DNA from: Ascarosepion bandense
Lineage: Eukaryota; Mollusca; Cephalopoda; Sepiida; Sepiidae
DNA: 64,000 nt
Direction: 5' to 3'
NCBI GenBank assembly: GCA_037127315.1
Contig: JBBBDQ010000310.1
Span: 1,001,001-1,065,000 of the forward strand
Part shown: positions 24,001 through 31,762 of the stretch, piece by piece
Layout: the number at the start of each line of letters is the position of its first letter
How positions within the stretch are numbered: the stretch's first letter is position 1
Notes under the pieces: generated by a model
The model's input: the letters and a program-made list of their open reading frames with translations, nothing else
Databases searched by the model: none
Told to the model about the DNA's origin: nothing
Translations under genes and position numbers: made by a program

Positions 24001-25606
24001 TTTTTCTTTTGGGGGGGCACTACAAATACTCCGATATTATGTATGCGTTTGTTGATCTGATAAGCCTTACTAAGTGTTCCAAAGAGTTCAGGCTCCTAAC
24101 GACCAGTCGGAAGCATCAACCAACAAACTGCTAACCCGGTATCCTCAAAATAGAAAACCACAGCCACTGGCTAGTTCAATCACCAAAATGTCAAGACAGT
24201 TAAATCATTCTAGCCATGGTAAAAGAAAGAGTTCGGGTTAGGCGATAGGTAAGCCTATCTACTCCTATTAACCTGTTAAATAAGAAAAAATAAGAAATTA
24301 TTAAATTCTAAGTCCCAATATACACTTTCTTCAAAATGACCATTCAGTTTCCACGCTAGGAAGGACTCCCATTAAATGTAATATCGAGAATTAACATAAA
24401 TGTGCAAAAAATAAAATTTAAAACAATGAAGGAAGAAAAAAAATAAATTCAAAAATCAGAAATACGATAACATAGAAAAGTGTAAAGAGCACTAAAAGAA
24501 AAAGAAAATAAAACAAGTTTTCACTTCAACGATACATTAATATACATTAAAACTGGCGAAGACTTCTGGTGGGTTCTTGAACGAATATTAAAGCAACAAT
24601 GATTTGTTGATGCTAACACTGGTGGGAGCAGTGAGAACAGTTAAGTCTCTGGGGCAGGTGCATGCTGGGATCGCCATTCGGAATTTACATTTTTTTCTTT
24701 ACTCAGTTTTACATAGATGCTCCTTTTTTAGCGAATACTTGCGTTTTCTGACCTTTTTGGAAATCAATGCTAATCTGTAAAAGAATAAGCGTCTAGAATG
24801 TTAATCTGACGGTTGCTATAAAAACTGAAATTAAAATGAGAAATATTTAAAAAATTAATGACAATACTTCATGTAAAAAAATTAAAGTAGAAGTAGTAAT
24901 AAGTCTCCTTGAGGGACACTTTGCTAGAAGCTCCGCCCCGACAAGTACATCTCTGTGATGCTTGGCTGGGATTATCCGTACTTTTGAATCGCGAAACGCG
25001 AACGAGCATTCAATATTCAGACTCGTTTTCCTACAGAAAAGTGCTTTTCAACACCTTACACGGAAAACTAAATTTGCCAAACACATTATATACTTCCTCA
25101 TAATTCTTTTCAAAACTTATTGTCACAAGAGCAGTCATTGAGAAAAACTAGTCTGCTAGACATTACCCTACATTGAAGCGTCATTTTCTTTGTTTGGTAG
25201 CATGATTTTTATTTATGTTTTTATCTCATCAGTCAAGTATTCCCCCTGAACAAAGGATCAGGATGTTGCTCTCAACCAGCGAGAAGAGAAATGTCCTCAC
25301 GTTTTAGCTTTTAGAATTAAAGATTTTACTTTACATATTTTAATTTCAGATATTAATATAATTTTTAAATTTTTAAATAGATATTTATGCTAACTAGATT
25401 TATAATGATTACTTCATTTCGTTTTTTCAGGAACGAAGGCAGAAAGGGGTCTGGCTCATATAGAAGGATTGGATAATCAATACGCCGGTACTGACAAATT
25501 TTATGAAAAAGTGTATGAATTCCCAATGCTAACAGGTTTCTTTAAGAAGTACCCCAAAATATGTCGCTTATTTCCTTTCCTCCCAAGTCCGAAAAAACAT
25601 TCGTGA
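5005..25606 (+). CDS. SLC23-type nucleobase/ascorbate transporter, 3' eight exons (gene span)
   Basis: Eight exons (5005-5087, 6448-6629, 7626-7734, 11383-11539, 12483-12736, 18413-18683, 19466-19561, 25431-25606) join in one frame to give about 441 residues and a TGA stop. The family is the sodium-coupled ascorbate transporters and nucleobase permeases (UraA fold, usually 14 membrane spans, ~600 residues in vertebrates), located in the plasma membrane. Diagnostic blocks are ESIGDYFAAA, the signature region ending GITR, LPDPI-like ATIPDPIIGGTF, EVDQI and ILDNTIPG. The start codon and the first ~150-170 residues, including the TM1 QH region, lie upstream of the window. All junctions keep frame, so the gene looks intact here. 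The signature motif departs from the family, so the substrate cannot be assumed to be ascorbate. Introns are large and full of mobile elements. Confidence 0.9.
5088..6447 (+). other. Intron, no recognisable element
   Basis: AT-rich intron between the first two visible exons. I see no repeat with recognisable ends and no ORF with protein similarity. The minus ORF at 5,222-5,452 has no domain I recognise and low coding character. Confidence 0.6.
6448..6629 (+). CDS. SLC23-type transporter exon: membrane segments
   Basis: Acceptor TTACAG before 6448, donor GTAAGT from 6630. The 60 full codons read FSGSLAAASLLEIILGFTG and then PITISATITSIGFSIIHLA, two hydrophobic stretches that align with the VSSVVEVVIGLLGLPGALL and PLTVTPTVSLIGLSVF segments of vertebrate SLC23. 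The last two bases combine with the first base of the next exon to make Met. Confidence 0.92.
6630..7625 (+). other. Intron with a GC-richer anonymous block
   Basis: Mostly AT-rich. From about 7,190 to 7,340 the composition rises in GC and includes direct-repeat-like pieces (GGGATTAACTAGCCCTGGTGC, then GCTCGGGCTCCTTAC), which looks like an interspersed repeat of unknown type. No protein similarity seen. Confidence 0.45.
7626..7734 (+). CDS. SLC23-type transporter exon
   Basis: Acceptor TTCTAG before 7626, donor GTAAGT from 7735. It reads TACLGLIFILYLSKYNIRLP, then PFTKDARKSNIFRNYP, aligning with the membrane segment and loop ILLIILFSQYLRN...FKMFP of vertebrate homologues. One base completes the preceding Met codon and the exon ends on a codon boundary. 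Confidence 0.9.
8155..8198. repeat. (TTA)n microsatellite
   Basis: About 14 uninterrupted TTA/ATT units, abutting a TC repeat to form a compound microsatellite. Confidence 0.95.
8199..8240. repeat. (TC)n microsatellite
   Basis: About 21 TC units directly after the TTA run, then a degenerate TG-rich tail. Confidence 0.95.
8651..9809 (+). mobile_element. Probable solo LTR, copy A
   Basis: A ~1.16-kb block alignable along its length with 57,276-60,415 (copy B) when the LINE inside copy B is removed. It starts TGTGACAC and ends GTGTTACA, the TG...CA form of LTR ends with a short imperfect inverted repeat. AATAAA at 9,679-9,684 sits in the same relative place as in copy B, as expected for an LTR polyadenylation signal, and gives the plus orientation. 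Flanking bases (aagt / aagg) are not a perfect duplication here; copy B has one. No internal coding region lies between two copies, so a solo LTR left by recombination is the best reading. An unclassified repeat with no retroviral-type origin is the alternative. Confidence 0.6.
9712..9756. repeat. (TA)n microsatellite inside solo LTR copy A
   Basis: About 22 TA units that are absent at the matching place in copy B, so the repeat expanded after insertion. Confidence 0.93.
9810..11382 (+). other. Intron remainder with a GC-richer anonymous block
   Basis: From about 10,430 to 10,790 the sequence is visibly richer in GC than its surroundings and reads like an interspersed non-coding repeat, but I find no second copy in the window, no tail and no tRNA-like boxes that I trust. 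The rest is AT-rich with nothing recognisable. Confidence 0.4.
11383..11539 (+). CDS. SLC23-type transporter exon
   Basis: Acceptor TTATTAG before 11383, donor GTAATA from 11540. It reads VLLAVAIGWVVAYICTIYNV, a membrane span, then a loop ending ARTDAKQEILHLTPWFYLPYP, aligning with the WLLCYVLT...[25 protein letters not shown] region of vertebrate SLC23. It ends with one base of a Gly codon. Confidence 0.93.
11540..12482 (+). other. Intron, small TA repeat only
   Basis: AT-rich intron with a ~25-bp TA run at 11,875-11,899. The reading frame open from 12,320 is intron read-through into the next exon, not a start site. Confidence 0.6.
12483..12736 (+). CDS. SLC23-type transporter exon with the NAT signature region
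   Basis: Acceptor CCCCAG before 12483, donor GTAAAT from 12737. It carries the conserved IIESIGDYFAAAQL block (family: IIESIGDYYACARL) and, at its end, the nucleobase-ascorbate transporter signature region. The family motif is [Q/E/P]-N-x-G-x(4)-T-[R/K/G]. Here the aligned stretch is TSYSGHVALIGITR, so Gly replaces Q/E/P, His replaces Asn and Ala replaces the first Gly, while the final T-R is kept. These positions line the substrate pathway in characterised members, so altered specificity is plausible. It ends on a codon boundary. Confidence 0.95.
12737..13020 (+). other. Intron, nothing recognised
   Basis: AT-rich. A short word (AAATCAAGATGATTTCATAT) at 12,766 has an approximate inverted partner near 12,817-12,860, without other signs of a mobile element. 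Confidence 0.35.
13025..13142 (-). repeat. tRNA-like SINE head
   Basis: On the minus strand the sequence GCCGTGGTGTAATGGTTAGC resembles the 5' half and A box of a Glu/Asp/Gly-type tRNA. It is followed about 45 bases on by GGGATTCAATAC, a weak B box. The rest does not fold as a functional tRNA, so this is a SINE head or a tRNA pseudogene. No poly-A end or target duplication was found. Confidence 0.45.
13740..14980 (-). pseudogene. Tx1-like LINE, C-terminal part of ORF2, decayed
   Basis: On the minus strand, 14,341-14,096 reads a zinc-binding post-RT region (PNCPRSDCGLEQTTVRVFFH followed by CPQVRPFWDHVG in the next frame). Further down is AFLTLLAVARMVI and then, near 13,925-13,770, QDLVRLFGHQLRMKIRTGRK...FSKRW, matching the C-terminal tail of Tx1/L1-clade ORF2 proteins as I remember them. 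Upstream, a 132-codon open stretch (14,970-14,572) has an RWKAIGRLLVSLL-like segment. Several frameshifts show it is dead. Its 3' end lies toward 13,740. It sits in the largest transporter intron. Confidence 0.6.
15004..16459 (+). mobile_element. Family X element, copy X1 (non-autonomous, hAT-like)
   Basis: A 1,456-bp AT-rich, non-coding element. The ends are inverted repeats: left TAGGCATCTCCACTAAAT, right (as complement) TAGGTACCTCCACGAAAT. It is flanked by an exact 8-bp direct repeat CTATAAAA (14,996-15,003 and 16,460-16,467). An 8-bp target duplication with ends starting TAG is the hAT superfamily pattern. There is no transposase ORF, so it would depend on enzyme from elsewhere. Similar sequence occurs at 17,049-18,006, 35,290-36,662, 54,676-55,010 and 55,626-57,212. 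The superfamily call is inference from ends and target size. Confidence 0.75.
16468..17048 (+). other. Intron, T-rich, nothing recognised
   Basis: Contains a T-run near 16,586-16,607 and another near 16,843-16,870. The minus ORF at 16,516-16,719 is low-complexity and unsupported. Confidence 0.4.
17049..18006 (-). mobile_element. Family X element, copy X5, strongly diverged
   Basis: The stretch from about 17,700 to 18,006 aligns with copy X2 in the same (reverse) orientation: shared words around TCAGTAAAATCAGACAATTATCTGATTTT, CCAATGTGCTTTTCACTGCAAAATTAGTT, and the right end CTCCAGTAGGTACCTA. The left end is tentatively placed at TAGGTACATTAGC (17,049), which would give a ~960-bp copy. No target duplication was recognised, and divergence suggests an old insertion. 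Confidence 0.45.
18007..18412 (+). other. Intron end with a direct repeat up to the acceptor
   Basis: The words around 18,040-18,075 (TGATGAAGCAGAATTAACAAGTG...AATG) recur at 18,361-18,395 (TGACGAAGCAGAATAAACAAATG...AATG), the second lying just before the splice acceptor. The region is otherwise AT-rich and unremarkable. Confidence 0.5.
18413..18683 (+). CDS. SLC23-type transporter exon
   Basis: Acceptor CACTAG before 18413, donor GTGAGT from 18684. It reads VASRIVLVTAAFILMIMAVL, a membrane span, then ATIPDPIIGGTF (family ASLPDPILGGMF), TVGIMASVGLTTL and SRNTLILGVSLGFALLFPTW, finishing with a Gly codon split across the intron. Alignment with vertebrate SLC23 is collinear without gaps of note. 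Confidence 0.95.
18684..19465 (+). other. Intron, nothing recognised
   Basis: AT-rich. Open frames at 18,973-19,161 and the start of the frame at 19,354 have no similarity; the latter is intron running into the next exon through a T-rich polypyrimidine tract (19,452-19,463). Confidence 0.55.
19466..19561 (+). CDS. SLC23-type transporter exon with GC splice donor
   Basis: Acceptor CCCCAG before 19466. It reads NFEVDQIIKIILGTDMFLAA, then ISAILDNTIP, matching [20 protein letters not shown]...FILDNTVPG of vertebrate SLC23. To keep frame with the next exon it must end at 19561, where the intron starts GCAAGT rather than GT. If the intron is retained, translation reads Gly-Lys-stop. GC-AG introns are a known minor class with a strong remaining donor match, as here (CAG|GCAAGT). 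Confidence 0.92.
19562..22085 (+). other. Intron, first part: AT-rich, anonymous
   Basis: Carries a TA run at about 21,015-21,047. Open frames at 20,531-20,869 (112 codons) and 21,184-21,408 have no domain, hydrophobic pattern or similarity that I recognise. I do not call them genes. Confidence 0.45.
22086..23880 (-). pseudogene. Jockey-type LINE, decayed ORF2
   Basis: Minus-strand order from 23,813 down: an endonuclease fragment (FIYRPHSSKSCRILAIIADR), a linker segment with AHRNPYVQVYQ and VAARNKCKRVF (23,120-22,970), then RT palm at 22,795-22,367 with SEALFVAMDTSKVFERVWHS, AGIPQGSILGSTLFLIFINN and VIFADDTTIY. Several frameshifts and stops break it. The order and motifs match the other Jockey-type copies in this window. 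It lies inside the last intron of the transporter, antisense to it. Confidence 0.75.
24040..24300 (+). repeat. Possible SINE-like repeat, copy S1
   Basis: Two stretches recur elsewhere. ACCAGTCGGAAGCATCAACC here resembles ACTAGTCGGAAGCAGAAACC near 51,230. GGCGATAGGTAAGCCTATCTACTCC here resembles the complement of 36,730-36,760. Such shared segments next to different elements suggest one short interspersed family. Boundaries are guesses. Confidence 0.35.
24301..25430 (+). other. Last part of intron, nothing recognised
   Basis: AT-rich with short A- and T-runs. The ORF at 24,909-25,103 is not recognisable. Confidence 0.5.
25431..25606 (+). CDS. SLC23-type transporter terminal exon and stop
   Basis: Acceptor TTTTCAG before 25431. 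Two bases complete the split Gly codon and the exon reads TKAERGLAHIEG (family SPEERGLIQWK), then a short cytosolic tail ending FLPSPKKHS and TGA at 25,604-25,606. The tail is shorter than in vertebrate SLC23A1/2 and is lysine-rich near the end. No AATAAA is seen in the 250 bases after the stop, so the 3' UTR may run into the mariner relic. Confidence 0.93.
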
Positions 25607-25719
25607 AAACCTGAGAAAAAGAAAGAACTGATGACATTCAAAATACTGTTTGTTTTTCTTTGCAATTCACTGGAACCTATCTCAAAATATCTTTATAATC
25701 ATTTTTTTTTTTTTTTTAT

Positions 25720-26800
25720 CTTAGGTTGGAAAGAAAGACCTCTTGTTTTGACATAATTACGTTGAGGATACTTTCTAAGTATTTGTGGTTAAACCATTTT
25801 ACATTTTAATGTTTCTTTTTTTTTTTTTAATAGTAACTTTTTTTTTTAGATTTTAAACTTTTAAAGTGTGTTTAGATCAGTTACCAAACGCTATATTAAG
25901 TCAAACAATTCTCTTCGAAGGAATCGGCAAGAAATATTTATTCTGTACGAAAATGCTTTCATCCGGAAATGCCAACAATGGTTTAATAATCTTCAATCAG
26001 GAATTTCTCTGGACATTTCCGCTCGATCTAGACGGCCAATTCTCTTAATACTGAAATTCTGCAAACCGTAGTTGAGGAAAATCCTCCACAAACTACACAA
26101 GAATTAGTAAAAACGGTGCAATGCAAATCACGCTTCCATCATAAAACACCTTCATGAACGCAAAAAGTGTCTAAGCTTGATGGGTCACTGATCCTTTGAT
26201 AACATTTCAAATCAAGCAATGATATGCCTTCTGCTGTCACTGAAGAGCAAGCTTTACTTGCAAACCTTTAGAGTAAAATCATCACATGTGATGAAAAGTG
26301 GATTCTCTATAATCATAGCTAATGAGAACGACAATGGATAACACTCCACAGAAGGAGAACCCGTCCCGAAAGCAGAACTAAGCAAAGTTATACTGTGTTT
26401 AGGATATGAATGTATCACGAAGTGCTAAATCTAAATGAAGGTGAATGCAAATGTTGTCAGTTAGAAGCATTACGTAAAAATCTGAAGAAGAAACACTTTT
26501 TATTGGTTAATAAAAAGGCAAAGCAAGATCACATTGCCATATTCACTCTGGAAAAGAGTATGGCGTTAAATATGAATGTCTTGCTCTTTTGGCCTTGCTC
26601 CATCTATCATATAAGATTAGCTCAATAACCTAAGAAAAAGGTTTGTGAAAAGGTAAAGCTAATTTTTGCATCGGCAACTTGAAGAATTTTACACCCGAGG
26701 ATTAACAGTGTACCAAATAGTTAGAATTGATAATGAATGGTGGGGGGATATCAAATATATCAAGAATAAAGAAACATTTGCTTTCAATCTTCAAGACTCT
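25720..26800 (+). pseudogene. Mariner transposase relic
   Basis: In broken plus-strand frames from 25,866: a WWF-like QQWFNNLQSG...ISARSRRP stretch (helix-turn-helix linker), VEENPPQTTQELVKTV, KVSKLDG, the catalytic-region motif IITCDEKWILYN (26,277-26,315, normally containing the first Asp), a QLEALRKNLKKKHFLLVNKK block and a terminal EEFYTRGLTVYQ...WWGDI-like end near 26,740. Several stops and frameshifts make it inactive. TTAGGTTGG at about 25,723 could be the outer 5' inverted repeat of a mariner, though the partner was not found. It begins ~115-260 bases after the transporter stop codon, so it may lie in its 3' UTR. Confidence 0.7.
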
Positions 26801-28630
26801 TTCCAATGTTATATTTATAATTGTATCTGGATACTTAAATAATTATTTAAAGTAAATGCTTAAGACTGCTTTACATGACCTTCGCGTAAAACCGAGTTAT
26901 CTAAAAAGCTAACAATTTTAGAGGTTGTTCATCGCTCATTATAAAACTTTCGATTATTTCTACCTATCAAAGTCGATATGAATGTGTGCAATTGATAACA
27001 ATTTTCAAATTAACAATAGTAGTCATTTTCATTGTAAACCAAATATAGCACTTTGCTTCACCTACATTTTTAATTACTTTATTTGCTTATCGAAGTATTT
27101 CTGCATATAATCTGACAAAGTAATCATTCTAAAAGTAAAATTTTATAGTTACAATTTTAAAATTCCTCTCTTAAATTGAATATCTACTGTCCTGGGCACC
27201 AGAGAAAAGTTAAGAAAATATGATCTCCTGCAAGATTCGAACATGCATCCTCCTTTGGAGAAGTCACTGTTTGATTAGGCGTGCTTTTCACCACTCGACC
27301 TTAATGTCTCAGCCCGAACAAGATATTTTCAAAAGCGTTTGAAGTAATAGAAATGTCGGATTAAAAATAAATCCATTGATTATTTAGAAACTACTTTACG
27401 TTTCAGGTTGACAGTGTCTTTCAAGAGTCTGAACGAAATAACGTGCATTCTTTAAAAGGGTAGATAAAACACTAGGTTGTACTGAGAGGTCTGTGTACGT
27501 CAGATCAAATAGAAGTTTCTCCGACAAATAGGCACTTTTTTTAAATTAATTTGTCTCTAATGCAGAGGCCGGTGGACGTAATACACTATTTTAAAAACAG
27601 TGGCTTTCCAACACGGATATACACTAAAAGTATCATTATTAGAATTGTAATAATTTTGGAAGTAGGGGATACATTTAACACCAGTACCAACCTTTCTTTA
27701 TTCCTTGATGAATATCTGGGTTTCCAAAGACAGCGCTTATGTTGTATCCATATCGATAATGAATTCTTTTCAATCAATCTCTGCTTGACCCCATTGTTGT
27801 GCAGTACATATCACAAACCACATAAAGAGAACATAGAATTGAATATCTTATCTCTTGAACCGCCTGAAGGTAGTGGAACTGACGAACTGGGAGTCTACAT
27901 AAAGCATTAAGTCATGAAAATAAAGCAATATTTGAGTATCGTTATATATATATTTATATATAAATATATAATTCATTAATATACTAAGTTTTGCTTTTTG
28001 TTGTTTTAACTCTGGAAACACTTAATGATATAGAAACGAGACCTGATTATGCTATTCTAAGTGGGTAATCATTTAATAATTATAATTCGTCATACAAGTG
28101 ACCTCTCATATGTAATAAATTACAAATGAGAGTTCATCTTTTGTTCCATGTCGGAGAAATCTGTCACCCACTCGTATTTTATTGAATGATAATACGCTCA
28201 ATTGAGATTTTCTGTCCTAATAAAGTTGTAAAAGTATTCAACATCGTACAAAAGAATCGTGAAAGATGTATATAACTAATCAATAAATGACAAAAAATGT
28301 TCAGGAATACGTTATTACGCTTGCATGTGCTGAACACTTGGCGATTTGTAAGTGCGAGTGAATGTCTCATCTCTGTATGACTTTATCATCTATTGACATT
28401 TACACGTTCTCCTTGCCTTCAAATATATTCATGTACATTTCTGGCGCTGTGGATATTCCAAACAGTAATTTCAGTTATCTATACCTACCGAAAGGTGTAA
28501 TGAAAGTACATAAATTTTAACTTTCTTCGTCCATTTTTAGCTGCTAGCACTCTTTTGAACTGTTTATTTTAAAGAATACTGTGATACCAGGCATTCTGAC
28601 TGTTAATTTCTCAAGTGTTGGTAATTTGAA
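26801..28630. other. Anonymous AT-rich stretch
   Basis: Contains the SINE-like head below, a TA-rich patch near 27,940-27,970 and a near-perfect 30-bp palindrome at 28,103-28,132. An open frame of 119 codons at 27,551-27,910 has no recognisable domain and I do not call it a gene. Confidence 0.4.
27205..27310 (-). repeat. tRNA-Ser/Leu-like pseudogene or SINE head
   Basis: On the minus strand GGTCGAGTGGTGAAAAGC resembles the A-box half of a Ser/Leu-type tRNA. A TTCTCC/GGAGGA-like variable arm follows, then the B box GTTCGAATCTTGC. The acceptor stem does not pair, so it is not a functional tRNA. A tRNA pseudogene or SINE head is likely. Confidence 0.5.
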
Positions 28631-28639
28631 GTGCCAGAT

Positions 28640-28935
28640 AACAAGTCAGAGTTCTCGAGACCCATCTTGCTTATCCAGAAGAGCTCAGTTGAAAAAGGTA
28701 TGGACCGAACTAAAACTAATATCTCTGGACTAAGCTGGACAGTAAGACGTCTTTCATCCGAAGACACGCAGTAAATGGCATCAGTCTGTTAATCGGTGAC
28801 TGAGGTTTTTGGACGACCTGACCGACGACGATAATCTTCCGAGCTGTTCCTGTCCAGCTTGAATCCTGCAGCCCATTTCTTCAGTCGCATAGGAAGAGAA
28901 TTCCCCATCAAGTGTCTGTATCATGTTCTCATGGA
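28640..28935 (-). pseudogene. Tc1/mariner transposase N-terminal fragment
   Basis: Minus strand, from about 28,905 down: RLKKWAAGFKLDRNSSEDYR, then RSGRPKTSVTD, then SSDERRLTVQLSPEI. This is the DNA-binding part of mariner-family transposases (family KWAAEFKRGR-SLEDDPRSGRPKT). An in-frame stop lies after SVTD. The C-terminal catalytic part is missing, so only a fragment remains, different in sequence from the relic at 25.7-26.8 kb. Confidence 0.6.
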
Positions 28936-29911
28936 TTCCTCGGGTGTTATACCTTTTTTTACAGATATTTTATAACTGCTCCAACCTCTGGTTTGTCCAT
29001 TCTTAAATTTGTCGGACAGCTTTCACCTGCACCTGCACATAAACTAAGACAGAAATCAGAATTGTTTTTTCTAGTTTTATACGTGGTAATGTGTTGCAAT
29101 AACAAAAATGGATCTTCTTTTTAGGTGAAGCTTAGAACTTTTAGAACGACTTTTGTGACAAAACTAAACTATAAGTTACTGCAATATTAATATTGTAAAG
29201 ATCCTTGAAGAAGTTCACCAACTTCAGATGTAAAAGATTATCTTTGAAGACATATTAACGAGTTTGTTAACTACTGTATTGCGGCAAATGTTCATTCATA
29301 TTTAATTAATAGGTAGAGAAAAACGAAATCGAAAGTCATTATGTATAGGTTTTAGAAAGCTTAACTAAGATTATCAAAGTCACAACATTAGGCTGCACGT
29401 TGAGAATAGACATCTTCTTTAGTTGGTCTTTCCCATTCCACTGAGGTGCCTCTTAAAACCAAAACGATATATTTTCCTTTTATATAGTTTTTATTTTATC
29501 TTTTTTGCATCCTCGAACTCATATGACTTAATTTTTTGTTGAAAAGAATAAAAGCAAACAAAAAAAAGTTTTATATTAATTTAATCCTTTTCGATTCTTG
29601 GGTGATTAATTTTAATTTGAAAAAAATTGTTTTTATTGCATCCATTTGCAGTATATAACATAATATAACAACTGCTTGTTTCCCTATTAACTGAAAGCAG
29701 TGGAAAGATATAGAAGCTGTAATATTTCCACATGAGATGTTTCGATTTGAAAACAGTTTAGGTTGACCGTTGTTTATTCCAAATTTACATGTTTAAAATG
29801 TACTTACAGTATCTGCGTCTCACGGAAAACTCTCGTTTTTTATTTCACACCAAGTTAGAATTTCGTTTCGAAAAGTTCTGTATCAACGCGAGTAACTCTT
29901 ATTTACCTTAG

Positions 29912-29914
<3 letters not shown>

Positions 29915-29945
<31 letters not shown>
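29915..29945. repeat. (TA)n microsatellite
   Basis: About 15 AT units. A second short TA run (30,049-30,062) lies immediately beside the hammerhead-like motif. Confidence 0.92.
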
Positions 29946-29949
<4 letters not shown>

Positions 29950-30062
29950 CCAAATGAAAAATATTAAAAAATCTACCATATAATTGTATTGAACACTTTT
30001 TAATGCAACTATGTACTGCTTAATTTAGTTATGAAATTATGACCAAAAACTATATATATATA

Positions 30063-30117
30063 GTCATCCGCAAACAGATCTGTTTCGCTGTATGACAGCT
30101 CATCAGTACGGTTAGAC
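30063..30117 (-). ncRNA. Hammerhead-ribozyme-like motif (type I)
   Basis: On the minus strand both universal core boxes are present: CUGAUGA (30,106-30,100) and GAAA (30,086-30,083 region). Between them GCUG-UCAUA-CAGC forms a 4-bp stem II. After GAAA, CAG-AU-CUG plus the A-U pair gives a very short stem III, then GUU would be the NUH cleavage triplet with cutting between 30,073 and 30,072. Stem I pairs CCGUA with UGCGG (one G-U), then an internal loop, then GUC with GAC. Short stem III and an internal loop in stem I are typical of retrotransposon-associated hammerheads in animals. GUU instead of GUC and the tiny stem III may lower activity. A dispersed repeat that merely retains the core is the alternative. 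Confidence 0.6.
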
Positions 30118-31433
30118 ATTCGATTGCTTTTTTTTACCCAGGATTATATTAAACAGAAATAGGGGTTTTTCTAACAAGATAATTGGTATAGAAAAAAGTG
30201 CGAGAAGCCGTGAACGTTTTCTTTAAAGTGTAGATCTATTGTTATTGTTAATATTACTTGATTTTTATATAATGTATTAAGTGTCCATAATGGAATTTAT
30301 TTCACTACATGTGTTTCGAGTCCAAAGTTGATCCGTTTGTCTTTATGATGACCGAAAATACTGTGTATTTATAGATAAGTGCTCAGTGAGAAAAAAAGTT
30401 CATATGTGTGCGTGTTTGTTTATTTGTTTCACACTCGCTCATTAAATCGCTTCCGTTTTGAGAATCATTTACATTTCGTTGGCCAAAAAATCTTTTGCAT
30501 TGACTTGTGAAATTTGATTTCGTCTTTTTTCTTCAAAATTGTTTTCAGCGATTTTGATTCAATTCTACTGGTCATCAAGTTTTTTGGGGGGGGGTTTTGT
30601 TATTATCGGAATACAAAAGTACTATTTTTCGCAATTGCTAGCAAATTTTTTTATTTTGTATTTAGTGTGTCTGCGTGTCTGTTTTTCATACTGTTTTGTT
30701 GAGGGAAAACTTGGATTCAACTTCAAGATGACGGTACAAATAATTGTAGTAATGAAATATTGATATGTGTCTTCTTGTAACAGACACACAAACGAGAAAA
30801 ATAGAAAAAGAACTAGCAATTCTTTGAATGATTTATAGGTTCAACCTTTTCGGTGATTTCAATTGTCTTGTTGATGTTCCACGGATAGAGGAAAGTACGT
30901 ACTTTGTTGCAATGTACATGATGTTTACTCATTCTGTTGGCTCAGTTGCGTTTCGTGTCACTTCGGCTTTTTCATTATTGCAAGTTCATCTTGTGAAAAT
31001 TTTATGTTAACCTTTATAGATGCTAGTCCTTCGAATAAATGTTTGTATTTTGTCAGTACTTTTTTTGTTTGTTTTTTATAAAATAATTGATAACACCAAC
31101 TCTTGATTAAGTTTAATTGGCCGAAAGAGTTTTCCTAACATGCGTTGTACGTTCCTTAATGTTAAAATAAAAGTAATTTCATGGAATGTACTCTTTTCTT
31201 TCGGTTGATAATCCCAGTATCTGGCAAGGTGTACATGTGACTTCTGTATACGATGTTAGTCTTATTTTTGCTTGGCTTATTTTTCATTTTGTTTAAATAA
31301 TTCATTGATAATATATTGACGTTGAGCCCGGTGTTAAGTTTTAGTGGCACTTGATGCCTTGAAATAGCAAGCCCACTGACCACTTTAATTCGGGTGTCGC
31401 ACGTGCGTTATCTTATGGAGAAGTGCCAGAAGT

Positions 31434-31762
31434 TGTAGCAGCCACAGATCTATTTCCTTTAGCGAATCAATGCCCCCGACGGGAGATTCGGTCACTCACT
31501 GACCAATCAACGGGCGGAGCGCATTGATTCCTCTCTAGAACTATTTTTCCTAGTCCGGTTTGGAGAACGGAGGAAAGGCAGAGAGCCATGAGCCCGCGGC
31601 AGTAACGAACGCCTCTCTCACATCGCTGCCACTGATTCCCCATGGAATGCTTTCGCGGAAGACGCTGCTGCTAGCTTCACCATGGACACTTACATACTAT
31701 CTGCTGCTAGCTTCACCATAGACACTTACATACTATCTGCTGCTAGCTTCACCATGGACACT
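31434..31762 (+). repeat. Left LTR of the deleted Gypsy element (3'-truncated)
   Basis: Starts TGTAGCAGCCACAG. It is nearly identical to 33,744-34,000 but has an extra ~30 bases (GCATTGATTCC...TTTTTC) at about 31,521-31,550. It also has nearly three copies of a 36-bp unit beginning CTGCTGCTAGCTTCACCATG, where the right LTR has two. It is cut off inside the last unit by the internal deletion, so its U5 end is missing. Confidence 0.85.

Larger units (their letters stand above)
28936..31433. other. Anonymous AT-rich stretch before the Gypsy element
   Basis: Aside from the TA repeats and hammerhead-like motif listed separately I recognise nothing. A G-run (30,584-30,594), hydrophobic low-complexity frames at 30,514-30,763, and the 73-codon minus frame at 31,162-31,383 have no support as genes. 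Confidence 0.45.

Noticed and set aside
27551..27910. 119-codon plus-strand ORF followed by an AATAAA-like word
   Set aside because: No recognisable domain, codon use like the AT-rich background, and no splice or homology support.
30828..31010. FGDFNCLVD reading, reminiscent of LINE endonuclease GDFN
   Set aside because: Only one short word matches; no flanking endonuclease motifs in any frame.
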